From contig JADJJH010000002.1 in the NCBI GenBank assembly GCA_016706595.1, positions 310,001 through 374,000 of the forward strand: a DNA stretch of 64,000 nucleotides. Reading direction: 5' to 3'. The DNA comes from Bacteroidota bacterium (GTDB taxonomy: Bacteria > Bacteroidota > Bacteroidia > Chitinophagales > Chitinophagaceae). The notes beneath the pieces were generated by a model. That model did not search any database. It saw only the letters and a list, made by a program, of their open reading frames with translations, and was not told the origin of the DNA. Both the position numbers and the translations under genes were made by a program. How positions within the stretch are numbered: position 1 is the first letter of the stretch; every line of letters starts with the position of its first letter. This document shows, piece by piece, positions 1-9,100 of this stretch.

Positions 1-749
1 AAGCCTTGTTGGCTAATGTTATACATAGGACTTGTGGAATTATCCTGCCATAGATAAGTAGCGTTGAGTATTGTTGCATCAAGCTGTAAGGTTGAACCTT
101 CGCATAGTGTTGTGTCGTTACCAAGATTAAAATTTGGAAATAGAATGTAGTTAATATTTATGCTATCTGTTACACTACAATTATTTATGGTAGCTGTTAC
201 CCAATACAAGCCTTGTTGATTTATGTTATACATAGGGCTTGTGGAATTATCCTGCCAAAGATAAGTGGCATTAAGTGTTGTTGCATTAAGCTGTAAGATT
301 GAACCTTGGCATAAGGTAGTGTCGTTACCCAGATTTAAGGATGGTAAAGGCGTGTAGTTAATATAAATGCTATCAGTTACGCTGCAATTATAGGTTGTAG
401 CTGTTACCCAATACAAGCCTTGTTGACTTATGTTATAAGTAGGGCTTGTGGAACTATCCTGCCAAAGATAAGTGGCGTTAAGTGTTGTTGCATTAAGCTG
501 TAATGTTGAACCTTGGCATAGCGTTGTGTCGTTGCCAAGATCTAAAGATGGAAATGGGATGTAGGTAACATGAATGCTATCTGTTACACTACAATCATTT
601 ATTGTAGCTGTTACCCAATACAAGCCTGGCTGGCTTATGTTATAAATAGGACTTGTGGAACTATCCTGCCAAAAATAAGTGGCATTGAGTGTTGTTGCAT
701 CAAGTTGAAATGTTGAACCTTGGCATAGCGTAGTGTCGTTGCCCAAAAA
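1..749 (-). repeat. 207-bp in-frame tandem repeat (69 aa)
   Basis: Three complete units (749-543, 542-336, 335-129) and a partial fourth (128-1) are seen. The shared string starting aagcct occurs at 1, 208, 415 and 622, exactly 207 bp apart. Units differ by scattered substitutions but no indels, so the array is recent or homogenised by recombination. It codes for the 69-residue Ig/PKD-like units of the adhesin. Confidence 0.95.
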
Positions 750-1670
750 TACAGTAGGCGAATTTGAAACATACACATTAAAAATAGCCGTATCAAGATT
801 AGAATAAACATAGTAAGTAGTATTTACATTTGGACTAACAACAAGTGAGTCGCCAGTAAATATGATCGTTGAAGGATTTGTGCTTTCTGCCCACTGATAA
901 TTGCTTCCACCGCTAGCAATGAGCGTTGTACTTGTTCCTAAACAAATAGTTGAATCACCAATTATACTTAAATTTTGAGGTACTAGAGATTTCAAGGAAA
1001 CACTATCAATATAAATATAAGCAGTGGAATAAGATGATGTTCCTACACTTACGACACTTGTATTTGCATCATTTTTAAAATTCCCTAATACCAAATATTG
1101 TTCACCTCCTGTGGCAACAAATGACATATTTATATTAGTCCAATTCACTTTATCGGTAATTACAGTATTGGATGTCATTTGAGGAGTAATGGTAGTTAAA
1201 GGTAAATAGTTGGAAGCAGGAGCAACCACTTGAGTAGGTGATAAAAAAGCACCCAATGAATTTGCCCCAAAGGATGAAATTTCGGCTAAAGAAACATAGC
1301 AATTAAATACATAAGTAATCCCAGCAACCAGCGGGCTAGTTAGCTGAACTTCGGCGTATTCCCTAAATTCAGGAGTTGATTGATAATATAGAGCTAAACC
1401 TATATACCCATTTCCTTGATAAGGTAGTTGGGAACCAAATACATTAACTGGTACTTGAGCCAAGGACGATGTAGCACAAGTATGTAAGAAATCAGCACTT
1501 CCTGTGTGAATAGGTAAGTCAAACCAATTACTAGTACCATTTATTGAACCTACGCCAGCTGGGCAACTAATTACGGTTTCAAAACTTGGATTAGGAATTA
1601 AATTTTGACCTATTGCAAAACCTGAATTTAAAGTATAAATAAAGCTGAGTATTATTAGTTTATATTTCAT
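1..1670 (-). CDS. Large secreted repeat adhesin, 5' part only
   Basis: An open frame runs from an ATG at 1668-1670 to the left edge without a stop, so at least 556 residues are visible and the C-terminus is missing. It opens with a signal peptide (MKYKLIILSFIYTLNSGFA). Residues of about 25-225 look like a carbohydrate-binding or jelly-roll-like domain (starts NLIPNPSFE, a common opening in Bacteroidota surface proteins), followed by one Ig/PKD-like unit ending near residue 307. From 749 downward the protein is a perfect-length tandem array of 69-residue units beginning LGNDTTLCQG and containing YLWQDNSTSP and GLYWVTAT. Such arrays of Ig/PKD-like units are typical of Bacteroidota gliding or surface adhesins exported by the type IX system; a C-terminal sorting domain would be expected outside the window. 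Function as an adhesin is inferred from architecture only. Confidence 0.85.
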   Translation of the reverse strand, partial: MKYKLIILSFIYTLNSGFAIGQNLIPNPSFETVISCPAGVGSINGTSNWFDLPIHTGSADFLHTCATSSLAQVPVNVFGSQLPYQGNGYIGLALYYQSTPEFREYAEVQLTSPLVAGITYVFNCYVSLAEISSFGANSLGAFLSPTQVVAPASNYLPLTTITPQMTSNTVITDKVNWTNINMSFVATGGEQYLVLGNFKNDANTSVVSVGTSSYSTAYIYIDSVSLKSLVPQNLSIIGDSTICLGTSTTLIASGGSNYQWAESTNPSTIIFTGDSLVVSPNVNTTYYVYSNLDTAIFNVYVSNSPTVFLGNDTTLCQGSTFQLDATTLNATYFWQDSSTSPIYNISQPGLYWVTATINDCSVTDSIHVTYIPFPSLDLGNDTTLCQGSTLQLNATTLNATYLWQDSSTSPTYNISQQGLYWVTATTYNCSVTDSIYINYTPLPSLNLGNDTTLCQGSILQLNATTLNATYLWQDNSTSPMYNINQQGLYWVTATINNCSVTDSININYILFPNFNLGNDTTLCEGSTLQLDATILNATYLWQDNSTSPMYNISQQG

Positions 1671-2148
1671 GGTTCTACTACTTTTTTTATAATATGTATA
1701 GTTCTCCATTTACTCTTTATGCTCAGAGAAAACATAATAACACTTCTACGCAGTTTCAAAACTTATGTAACAATGCGATTGGCGTTTAATTTATGTTTAG
1801 AAGATCAATGATTTGTATTTTCTAAAATTAATATTTTTATGCTAATTTTCTGCAAAAGCATATGAAATTATACCAATGTCAGCGATAAATAGTCCAAAGA
1901 TTATTTGAGTGCTACAGTGGTAAATACCAACATGGTTTGAAAATAGGTCAACGAGGCACAACCAAAATTGGACTGTATTGAAAACGTAATCGGTATTATC
2001 TTCAAGGAAATTATGGAAAGGAAATTTTTACCAATGTTTATTGGTACATTTTCCAACATTTACCACTATAAAAAGGTTGAAGAAGAAATTTTTCACGGAA
2101 GTAAGAGGGGTTTACGCCAACTAGGATATTACATGCCTAAAATACGTA
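1671..2148. other. Intergenic, no gene supported
   Basis: This gap separates the adhesin start from the 3' end of the ABC permease. A short plus-strand open frame from 1968 runs into the permease gene antisense and shows no protein-like features. The strand around 1915-2130 has coding-like stretches interrupted by stops in every frame and could be an unrecognised gene remnant, but I could not identify it. Confidence 0.4.
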
Positions 2149-3450
2149 TTAACTATAACGTATCCATTTATACACTTCTTTCCAAGTTACCTTTTTGCCA
2201 TACATTAAAATGCCGGTGCGATAAATTTTTGCACCTAACCAGGTCATGCCTATAAAACCTAACACTAAAAACAGCATCGATAAGGCAATTTGCCAACCCG
2301 GAATTCCATAGGGTATTCGTGCCATCATAACTATGGGTGAAGTAAGTGGAAACATACTACCAAAAACAGCCAGGGTACTATTAGGATCGCGTGTTGCCGT
2401 CATCATAATAAAAAAGGCAATAATAATGGGCATGGTAACCGGTAAGGTCATTTGTTGAGCTTCTTGTGGATCTTCATTTACCAAACTACCTACTGCTGCA
2501 AACATGGCAGCATAAATAAAGTAACCCCCAAGAAAATAAAATAGAAAACAACCTATCAATAATATCCAGTTTTGACTATACAACATTTGTAACATAGGCG
2601 CTAACTGACTAGCAGAAGCGGATTGTGCTTGTTGCATTTCGGCAGTGCTCATGCCTACACTTGAACTAAGTCCTAAGCCCGGAATGAGAAATGGTAAAAA
2701 CGAATGCAATACACCTGTGAGTACTAACCATAAAATAAATTGTGTGAGACCAACTAAAGCAATCCCTACTATTTTTCCCATCATTAACTGAAAGGGTTTT
2801 ACGCTACTGATGATGACTTCGGCAATACGATTTGTTTTCTCTTCAGATACACCACGCATGACACCCATACCATAAATTAAAATTACCAAGTAAATTAAAA
2901 AACCCATAGCATAACCTATCACCGTTGAAATTTCGGTATTCGTTTCTTTGTTGCTTTGAAGATCAAAACTTTTTACATCCAGACTCAGCTCAGTGATGCT
3001 ATCAATTTTTTCTTTATTGATGCCTGCATCTTGCATTTGCTTCATCTGAAACACATTATTCACTTCGCTATTTAAAAATTGTTTGGCATTTAAACTTACA
3101 CCACCATCTTTATAAATATGTATACTATCGGGCACACCGTTGTGGATAGGATAAATATGTAACAGAATATCGCTTTCGTTTTTTTCGAGTACCGTATGTT
3201 TTTCATCATTGCTCTTTGCGATATACTTTATTTCATACGATGAAGAAGTGGTATCAAGTTTATTAGTGAATACGCCTGTTTCATCGATAACCGCAATACG
3301 TTGCTTTTGTTCGCTTTTAACCGCCATAAATATCATGATAGAACTAATGGCTACCATGGCAATGGGAATTAAAAAGGTAGTCACTAAAAACGATTTCTTT
3401 CGAACACGTGTTAAGTATTCACGTTGTATAATCAGCCATGTTTTAAGCAT
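2149..3450 (-). CDS. ABC-2 type exporter permease (NatB-like)
   Basis: A 433-residue inner-membrane permease. The start at 3450 (MLKTWLIIQREYLTRVRKKS) is preferred over an in-frame start at 3504 because the longer form would overlap the upstream ATPase gene and adds an unlikely N-terminus. Residues of about 20-42 form the first membrane helix, followed by a large periplasmic domain (to about residue 180), then a cluster of helices, as in ABC2_membrane_3 proteins. The cytoplasmic segment with GVMRGVSEEKTNRIAEVI is a family hallmark just before the membrane core. It starts 10 bp after the ATPase stop codon, so the two are one operon and form a two-gene exporter. The substrate is not predictable; the NatA/NatB type exports sodium ions or small molecules. 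Confidence 0.88.
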   Translation of the reverse strand: MLKTWLIIQREYLTRVRKKSFLVTTFLIPIAMVAISSIMIFMAVKSEQKQRIAVIDETGVFTNKLDTTSSSYEIKYIAKSNDEKHTVLEKNESDILLHIYPIHNGVPDSIHIYKDGGVSLNAKQFLNSEVNNVFQMKQMQDAGINKEKIDSITELSLDVKSFDLQSNKETNTEISTVIGYAMGFLIYLVILIYGMGVMRGVSEEKTNRIAEVIISSVKPFQLMMGKIVGIALVGLTQFILWLVLTGVLHSFLPFLIPGLGLSSSVGMSTAEMQQAQSASASQLAPMLQMLYSQNWILLIGCFLFYFLGGYFIYAAMFAAVGSLVNEDPQEAQQMTLPVTMPIIIAFFIMMTATRDPNSTLAVFGSMFPLTSPIVMMARIPYGIPGWQIALSMLFLVLGFIGMTWLGAKIYRTGILMYGKKVTWKEVYKWIRYS

Positions 3451-3460
3451 ATAGTATATT

Positions 3461-4375
3461 TTAAGCTTGATAATTTTCGAATTTGCGAGCTGCGCCGCCT
3501 TCAACTAAATGAATAAAAATATCATTTAATGAAGGCAATATTTCGTGGTAACTGATAATTCTATTTTTTTGTTGCAAGCAATGCATCAGCAATTTATCGG
3601 CATCTTGTTCATCAGTAAACTGAAGTTCATATCGATTTCCACTTTGTGATTTGATTACTTGTTCAAAACCTTCAATGGGTTTGCTTACTTGTAATGCATA
3701 TTTATTTTGTTTGAACTGTTGTTTTACATCATGCACACTTCCTTGTAAAATCAATTGTCCTTTATTCATCAAGGCAATTTCTTCACAAATTTCTTCAACC
3801 TGTTCCATACGATGTGTAGAAAAAATAATGGTTGTACCTTTTTGAGCTAAATTGTAAATTTCTTCTTTTATCACCGAGCTATTTACCGGATCGAGTCCGC
3901 TAAAGGGTTCATCTAAAATTAATAATGAAGGTTCATGCAACACCGTAATTACAAATTGCAATTTCTGCGACATGCCTTTACTTAAATCTTCTACTTTTTT
4001 ATTTTTCCAACTTTGCATATCCAGTTTATCAAACCACTCATTCATTTTTTGCAAAGCTTCATTTTTGCTTAAGCCTTTCAGCTGTGCTAGATACATAGTT
4101 TGTTCGCCTACCTTCATTCGTTTGTACAAACCACGTTCTTCGGGCATGTAACCAATTTGCTTACTATGTTGTTGTAAACTAAAATGTTCGCCATTGAGTG
4201 TAATTGAACCGGCATCGGGCATAGTGATTCCGGTCACCATACGAAGTAAACTTGATTTGCCTGCTCCATTCGGACCTAATAATCCAAAAATAGAACCTTG
4301 CTTAATATGCAATGAAATATCATCCACCGCTTTTTGGGTTGCATAATATTTTTTAAGATGTAGGATGTCGAGCAT
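3461..4375 (-). CDS. ABC transporter ATPase (NatA-like)
   Basis: A 304-residue cytoplasmic ATPase that energises the permease encoded directly downstream. Walker A is GLLGPNGAGKSS (near residue 37), the ABC signature is LSKGMSQKL, Walker B is LLILDEPFSGLDP, and the H-loop is IIFSTHRMEQ. The last 80 or so residues form the DUF4162-like C-terminal region common in Bacteroidota exporters of this type. The gene lies just after an intrinsic terminator at 4411-4437 and probably has its own promoter in the short gap. Identification as an ABC ATPase is certain; the transported substrate is unknown. Confidence 0.93.
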   Translation of the reverse strand: MLDILHLKKYYATQKAVDDISLHIKQGSIFGLLGPNGAGKSSLLRMVTGITMPDAGSITLNGEHFSLQQHSKQIGYMPEERGLYKRMKVGEQTMYLAQLKGLSKNEALQKMNEWFDKLDMQSWKNKKVEDLSKGMSQKLQFVITVLHEPSLLILDEPFSGLDPVNSSVIKEEIYNLAQKGTTIIFSTHRMEQVEEICEEIALMNKGQLILQGSVHDVKQQFKQNKYALQVSKPIEGFEQVIKSQSGNRYELQFTDEQDADKLLMHCLQQKNRIISYHEILPSLNDIFIHLVEGGAARKFENYQA

Positions 4376-4410
4376 ATAGATGATTTAATTAGTAGTCAGT
4401 TCAAAAAAAA

Positions 4411-4437
4411 CCGACTCATTCGAATCGGCTTTTTGAG
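4411..4437 (-). terminator. Intrinsic terminator after the M16 pair
   Basis: On the minus strand a hairpin formed by 4411-4416 and 4423-4428 (ccgact / aatcgg, one G-U pair) is extended by A/T pairs and followed by a run of eight T. It sits 15-40 bp after the stop codon of the inactive M16 subunit. Confidence 0.8.
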
Positions 4438-4451
4438 TCTTAATAATTTAC

Positions 4452-6533
4452 TTATTTAAAGGCTTCGTCTTTTACACCGGTATTAATCTCAATACTTTGT
4501 AAATTCATTTCCATCAATCCCATTTGTCCACCACTTTGTTTAATCGTATGCGGAAACTTCAAACCACCTTTACCATCTTTATAGTTTAAGTAATAAGAAG
4601 TTGTAGTTTCACTTCCTTGCGGACCTTCTTCTGTTTCTTCAGATTTCATTTTGAAACCCGACTTTACATTATAATACTCATTCACTTTATCGCCATTAGG
4701 TTTTGTAACCTCAACCATATACGCATCTTCATCATCCACTTTTTCAATACCTTTTAATGCCAATTTATAAGCAGGATCTAAATAGCCGAGTTCTTCACTC
4801 ATGTTGGCTTCTGATGCATATTTACGAGTTTCTGCATCGTCAAAATCTTTCTTCTGACCTTGTGCCGACATATATCCTTTGGTACCGTCGAATGCAATTT
4901 TTTGTAAACTATTACCCATCATCGTAACATCCATTACCATTTTATTTGGCGCTTTGCGAGTCGTAGTGATATTAATTTTCATGCCTTGCATTTCCATATT
5001 CATCACCATGGTCATATCGTTTACTTTTTTCCATGCTTCTGCACCACCGGTTGCATCAATATGTTTTTGTACTACCGAAAGTGCCGAGATGTTAGATGGC
5101 AATGGTGCACTAGGTTCATCTTTTAAAATATTACCATTCATATCATAAATAGTAACCGGTCCGAATTGTTTTAATTTTTCGGCAATGGCTTTTTTATCGC
5201 CTGCTACCGTAATGTAAGCTACACCCGGTTTAATATATTTTTTCGCCACTTCCTGAACATCTTTTGCGGTAACTGCATCTAAATTTTTCAAGTAGTTTTT
5301 ATAATAATCTTTAGGCATATTATACTTCTTTTCATTGATTGCATAACGAGCTAAAGTGCGCGGATCTTCTAAGCCCAAAGCAAATGTTCCGGCCATATAA
5401 TTTTTTACGCCTTGAATTTGATCATCAGGTACCACTTCGTTACGAAGTTTGCTCATCTCTTTTAAAATTTCGGCTACCGAACTATCACTTGCTGAGGTAG
5501 TGCTATTAGCTGTTGCCGAGAAACTTCCACCATAAGGTAATTCATCGCTACGAACTGATGAATAAGATCCGTAAGTCCATGCATGTGTTTCGCGTAAATT
5601 TTGGAATAATCTTCCGGTGCTTCCACCACCTAAAATGCCATTGGCAACTTTTAATTTAATTTCATCAGGCGAGCCTTGTTTCATATCAATTGGATAGGTT
5701 ACATCAATTACACTTTGTACTGCACCGGTTTTATTTACGATACCTACCGCAGCACCAACAGGTGGTTTTGGATTAGGATATTTTGCTACCGGAACATCTT
5801 TCTTTTCCCACTTACTAAAATGCTTTTCGATTTGTTTTTTGGCTTCTTCTAAAGTGATATCGCCAACCACAGCCATATAGGCAACATTTGGACGGAAATA
5901 TGTCTCGAAGAATTTTTTACATTGTGCTAAAGTAATTTTATCGACGCTTTTTTCGGTAGTCACTTCTCCATACGGATGATTTTTACCGTAATTTAAAATA
6001 GAAGTAATATTTTGACTCATTGCTTCTGGATCATCTTGTTGTTGTGCCAAACCAGATTTTGCTTGCTTTTTTAATTTGTCTAATTCGGATTGTGAAAAGG
6101 CCGGACTAGTTAAAACTTCAGCACAAAGTGATAATAATTTATCTGAATTCTTTTTTAAGGTTTGCATATAAATACCTTGGTTGCTAATACTCAGAGTGGC
6201 ACCAAGCATATCCAATTCTTCATTAAATTGATCTTTGCTTTTGTTTTTAGTACCGGCAGTTAGCAAGTCGCCTATAAAATCTTGGTACCCTGCCATTTCG
6301 CCTTGAACTTCCGGACGAATATCCAAATCAATTGAATAGGATACAGAAGGTAATTTATGATTTTCAACCACAAATACTTTCATGCCATTGCTAGCGACAA
6401 ATGATTGCGCCGTACCCATTTGTACTTCAGGTGCCGGGCCTGCTTTGGGTCTGATACTTCTATCAAGTGGTTGCGCAAATAGTGTGGTGCTTGCCAATAA
6501 AAGAGTGGCTATGTTGAAAATGAATTTTTTCAT
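4452..6533 (-). CDS. M16-family peptidase subunit lacking the zinc site, with C-terminal LolA-like domain
   Basis: A 693-residue secreted protein with a signal peptide ending LFAQ. Residues 40-480 have the two-lobe M16 fold. The place where family members carry the zinc motif HxxEH reads D85-F-I-G-D89, so both His and the Glu are lost and this subunit cannot bind zinc. The second lobe keeps the Arg/Tyr pair (R314 and Y321 in LRETHAWTY) used to hold substrate in the partner's active site. Residues of about 490-693 form an added LolA-like domain with many Met and Lys. The gene follows the zinc-bearing subunit by 35 bp, so the pair most likely forms a heterodimer like mitochondrial processing peptidase or the bacterial M16B heterodimers. 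Its natural substrate is unknown; it acts in the periplasm. Confidence 0.9.
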   Translation of the reverse strand: MKKFIFNIATLLLASTTLFAQPLDRSIRPKAGPAPEVQMGTAQSFVASNGMKVFVVENHKLPSVSYSIDLDIRPEVQGEMAGYQDFIGDLLTAGTKNKSKDQFNEELDMLGATLSISNQGIYMQTLKKNSDKLLSLCAEVLTSPAFSQSELDKLKKQAKSGLAQQQDDPEAMSQNITSILNYGKNHPYGEVTTEKSVDKITLAQCKKFFETYFRPNVAYMAVVGDITLEEAKKQIEKHFSKWEKKDVPVAKYPNPKPPVGAAVGIVNKTGAVQSVIDVTYPIDMKQGSPDEIKLKVANGILGGGSTGRLFQNLRETHAWTYGSYSSVRSDELPYGGSFSATANSTTSASDSSVAEILKEMSKLRNEVVPDDQIQGVKNYMAGTFALGLEDPRTLARYAINEKKYNMPKDYYKNYLKNLDAVTAKDVQEVAKKYIKPGVAYITVAGDKKAIAEKLKQFGPVTIYDMNGNILKDEPSAPLPSNISALSVVQKHIDATGGAEAWKKVNDMTMVMNMEMQGMKINITTTRKAPNKMVMDVTMMGNSLQKIAFDGTKGYMSAQGQKKDFDDAETRKYASEANMSEELGYLDPAYKLALKGIEKVDDEDAYMVEVTKPNGDKVNEYYNVKSGFKMKSEETEEGPQGSETTTSYYLNYKDGKGGLKFPHTIKQSGGQMGLMEMNLQSIEINTGVKDEAFK

Positions 6534-6568
6534 TTTTTTTGAATTTTAATTTTTAATGTTAAAGTGAA

Positions 6569-7891
6569 TTAGTTCTTACTGCTGTCTGGTAAATAATACA
6601 ATACCAATCGGTTGTTCTTTACCAAATACTTTTTGGCAACACGCAACATATCATCGGCAGTAACCTTAGTATATCTTTCCAATTCTGTATTTATTAAATT
6701 GGCATTTCCGAAATACACATGATAATTCGCCAAATTTTCAACGATACCTAATACTCTTTGATTTTGTGAAATAAATTGGTTTTCGATTTGGTTTTTACAT
6801 TTCTGTAATTCATCTGCACTAACTGCCTTCGTAAGAATTTTATCTACTTCATCGTTCATAGATTTTTCTAAATCTTCGGGAGTAACACCCATATTGCCAA
6901 TGCCATACATCATCACCAATCCTGGATCTTCAGATGGCAAACTAAACGCACCAGCTGCAACCGCCTTTTGCTGTACATCAACTACTTGCTTTTGCAAACG
7001 AGAGCTTTTTCCTTCTGATAATATTTTACCTAACATTTCAAGTGCGTAGGCATCAGGTGTTCCTTGTGCAGGGGCATGATAGGCGAAAACAACCGCAGGT
7101 AATTGTACTTTATCGTAATAGGTAACGCGTTTTTCGGCGGTTTGTGCAGGCTCAACAATATTGGGTCTTACAATGGGTTTTTTACCTTTTGGTATGGTGC
7201 CAAAGTATTTTTCAATCCAAGCTTTGGTTTGATTGATATTAATATCGCCACCTACAGATAGGGTAGCATTTTCGGGCACATAAAAGGTTTTATAGAAATC
7301 AATAAACTCTGGTAAAGTGGCCTGATCTATGTATTGTGCTTCGCCGATGGGTGTCCACTGATAAGGATGTACACTAAAGGCATTTTTAAAAATTTGCTCA
7401 ATCAAATGACCATAAGGCGTATTTTCATAACGTTGCTTTTTTTCTTCTTTTACTACTTTACGTTGAGTTTCTAACCCGATATTGTCGATTTTTGCATGCA
7501 ACATTCTTTCGCTTTCCATCCATAAGCCTTGTTCTAATTTATTGGATGGCAAGGTTTCGAAATAAAATGTACGATCGAAGGATGTATTGGCATTAATCAC
7601 ACCACCATTATTTTGTACCAATTTCATATACTCACCCCGGCCAATATTTTCGCTTCCTTCAAATAAAAGATGTTCGAAAAAGTGGGCAAACCCTGTACGG
7701 GTAGGGTCTTCGTTTTTAGACCCTACATGATATAAAACCGAAATGGCAACAGTAGGAATGGTATGGTCTTCGTGAAGAATAACATGAAGTCCGTTCGGTA
7801 AATCATATTCGGTAAACTTTATATTTACCGATTGTGCACCTGCTATGCTCATATTGGCAAAGGCTACACATAAGAAAAGTATTTTTCGCAT
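6569..7891 (-). CDS. M16-family zinc metallopeptidase, catalytic subunit
   Basis: A 440-residue secreted peptidase. A signal peptide covers about residues 1-19. The inverted zinc motif is H70-F-F-E73-H74, and the distal Glu ligand lies in VVKEEKK near residue 149-150, at the spacing usual for M16. The C-terminal lobe has SSRLQKQ but lacks the Arg/Tyr pair, which is present in the downstream subunit. That complementary loss is what is seen in obligate M16B heterodimers. It is the first gene of the pair; the other begins 35 bp downstream. It likely cleaves peptides or misfolded proteins in the periplasm. Confidence 0.93.
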   Translation of the reverse strand: MRKILFLCVAFANMSIAGAQSVNIKFTEYDLPNGLHVILHEDHTIPTVAISVLYHVGSKNEDPTRTGFAHFFEHLLFEGSENIGRGEYMKLVQNNGGVINANTSFDRTFYFETLPSNKLEQGLWMESERMLHAKIDNIGLETQRKVVKEEKKQRYENTPYGHLIEQIFKNAFSVHPYQWTPIGEAQYIDQATLPEFIDFYKTFYVPENATLSVGGDININQTKAWIEKYFGTIPKGKKPIVRPNIVEPAQTAEKRVTYYDKVQLPAVVFAYHAPAQGTPDAYALEMLGKILSEGKSSRLQKQVVDVQQKAVAAGAFSLPSEDPGLVMMYGIGNMGVTPEDLEKSMNDEVDKILTKAVSADELQKCKNQIENQFISQNQRVLGIVENLANYHVYFGNANLINTELERYTKVTADDMLRVAKKYLVKNNRLVLYYLPDSSKN

Positions 7892-8000
7892 GAAAATTTA
7901 ATTTGGCGCAAATTAAAGCGAATCTTCAGAAGAGTGGTGAAAGTTTTCGATAAAAGGTGAATAGCTATTTTGAAAGGGAGATGAGCAGAAATTAAAATAG

Positions 8001-8049
8001 TTTCAATTTTCAGTCTTCAATCTTCAGCTTTCAGTTTTCAATCTTCAGT
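8001..8049. repeat. Heptamer minisatellite (7 x 7 bp)
   Basis: Seven consecutive 7-bp units of the form YTTCARN (tttcaat, tttcagt, cttcaat, cttcagc, tttcagt, tttcaat, cttcagt) lie upstream of the M16 pair. Similar heptamer tracts with another unit occur at 34894 and 36802. Confidence 0.8.
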
Positions 8050-8093
8050 ACTATGTATTTTGGAAATTTCCAAGTTTGGGAAAATCGAATTAT

Positions 8094-8246
8094 GGGCACC
8101 TCTAAAAACCCCTTAGGCGAGTTTTTCTGTTGACAAACATCGGATTTTGCAATTCCGATAGCTATCGGAAGCGTTTACTACCCTAAAGAAAGGGTCCCGC
8201 ACATGCGGGATTCGAATAACGAAGCATCAGGGGTTTTAGAAATGCC
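8094..8246. repeat. Dispersed palindromic element, family 1, copy A
   Basis: About 153 bp bounded by imperfect inverted ends: gggcacctctaaaaacccct on the left and the reverse complement of gggcatttctaaaacccct on the right. Inside are two perfect palindromes: an 18-bp one at 8153-8170 (ttccgatagctatcggaa) and tcccgcacatgcggga around 8195-8210. The right arm shares 17 exact bases with copy B at 30105-30121. It lies 6 bp from the stop codon of the barrel gene and may also act as its terminator. Confidence 0.8.
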
Positions 8247-8252
8247 CTTATT

Positions 8253-8954
8253 TTACAATCCCGACAAACAAATGCCAATAGAATAAGGTCGAATATCAGC
8301 CGGGCCAGAAGCTTCTCTAAAAAATCCATTCAAATTGTATGAACCATAGATTGAAAAATTGCCGTAGCCGATACGTGCTGTTGCAGCATATCTCCATGAG
8401 TCGATATAACGTTTCGTGTTCACTTTTTCAATAATAGGCTTGCTATTAAATGTTCGTTTTCCTTTGGTATGTGCTGCAAGTAAAGTACCTACTTTAATAC
8501 CGATGGCCATTTTGAAACCTTTATTACGATTTTCTTTATTCCCAAAATATCGAAATTCAAAAGGCGCTTCTAGATAGGTAGTTGCTAATTTATATTTTTT
8601 ATAGGGCTGTGTTTCAGGTATAAAGCGCACATAGCTTATGGTATCGGTAAGTACTACTTCTTGATCTTTAAAATAAATATTGCTATTGGCTAAACCAGCC
8701 CCCGCAGCAAAACTAAAATTAGATTTCATGATTGGGAAATCGTAGCATAAATAGGCATTAAACGAACGACCTAAGCCCGAAATACTTAAACTATCCGGTG
8801 CATTGAGCCAATTGTCATAGCCAAATTGCAACATTACATAATCGCGCGAAGGCTTTTTGTAACTGTCTTTACTGGTGTTTGAAGAAGTTTGAGCCTGTGC
8901 TGTTTGAAGCATCGTAAAGGCTAATAGGCTGAGAAGAAATTTATGCATTACCAT
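8253..8954 (-). CDS. Small outer-membrane beta-barrel protein
   Basis: A 233-residue protein with a cleavable signal peptide (ends QTAQAQ) and alternating hydrophobic/aromatic strands, ending in a typical outer-membrane signature with a terminal hydrophobic residue (SIGICLSGL). It fits the PorT-like / OMP_b-brl group common in Bacteroidota, with about 8-10 predicted strands. Start codons at 8954 or 8948 (third residue, Met) are both possible; a TATATTTG box at 8966-8973 fits either. It is divergent from the LytS kinase gene. Specific function is not predictable. Confidence 0.75.
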   Translation of the reverse strand: MVMHKFLLSLLAFTMLQTAQAQTSSNTSKDSYKKPSRDYVMLQFGYDNWLNAPDSLSISGLGRSFNAYLCYDFPIMKSNFSFAAGAGLANSNIYFKDQEVVLTDTISYVRFIPETQPYKKYKLATTYLEAPFEFRYFGNKENRNKGFKMAIGIKVGTLLAAHTKGKRTFNSKPIIEKVNTKRYIDSWRYAATARIGYGNFSIYGSYNLNGFFREASGPADIRPYSIGICLSGL

Positions 8955-8965
8955 TTTATTGGCTG

Positions 8966-8973
8966 CAAATATA
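8966..8973 (-). promoter_or_regulatory. -7 box for the barrel gene
   Basis: TATATTTG on the minus strand matches the Bacteroidota -7 consensus TAnnTTTG and ends 11 nt before the start codon. No clear -33 TTTG was seen. Confidence 0.55.
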
Positions 8974-9088
8974 TCTTATTCACTTAAATATACTGGCGTT
9001 AAATAAATCTCAAGGTTCAATATTTTTCGCATTGATAAGGCACATTTCCCTTTTATCAAATTATAGTATGCAAAATGAAGTCGCCATG

Positions 9089-9096
9089 TAAATTTG
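9089..9096 (+). promoter_or_regulatory. -7 box for the LytS/LytTR operon
   Basis: TAAATTTG ends 4 nt before the GTG at 9101. With the usual spacing, transcription would begin on or next to the start codon, so the kinase mRNA may be leaderless. Confidence 0.5.
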
Positions 9097-9100
9097 TAGA

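Noticed and set aside
1..749. Regular repeats as a CRISPR array
   Set aside because: The period is 207 bp with no unique spacers, and the whole array is one open reading frame of Ig/PKD-like units.
1968..2255. Plus-strand open frame of 95 codons
   Set aside because: It overlaps the permease gene antisense and shows no protein-like composition or start context.
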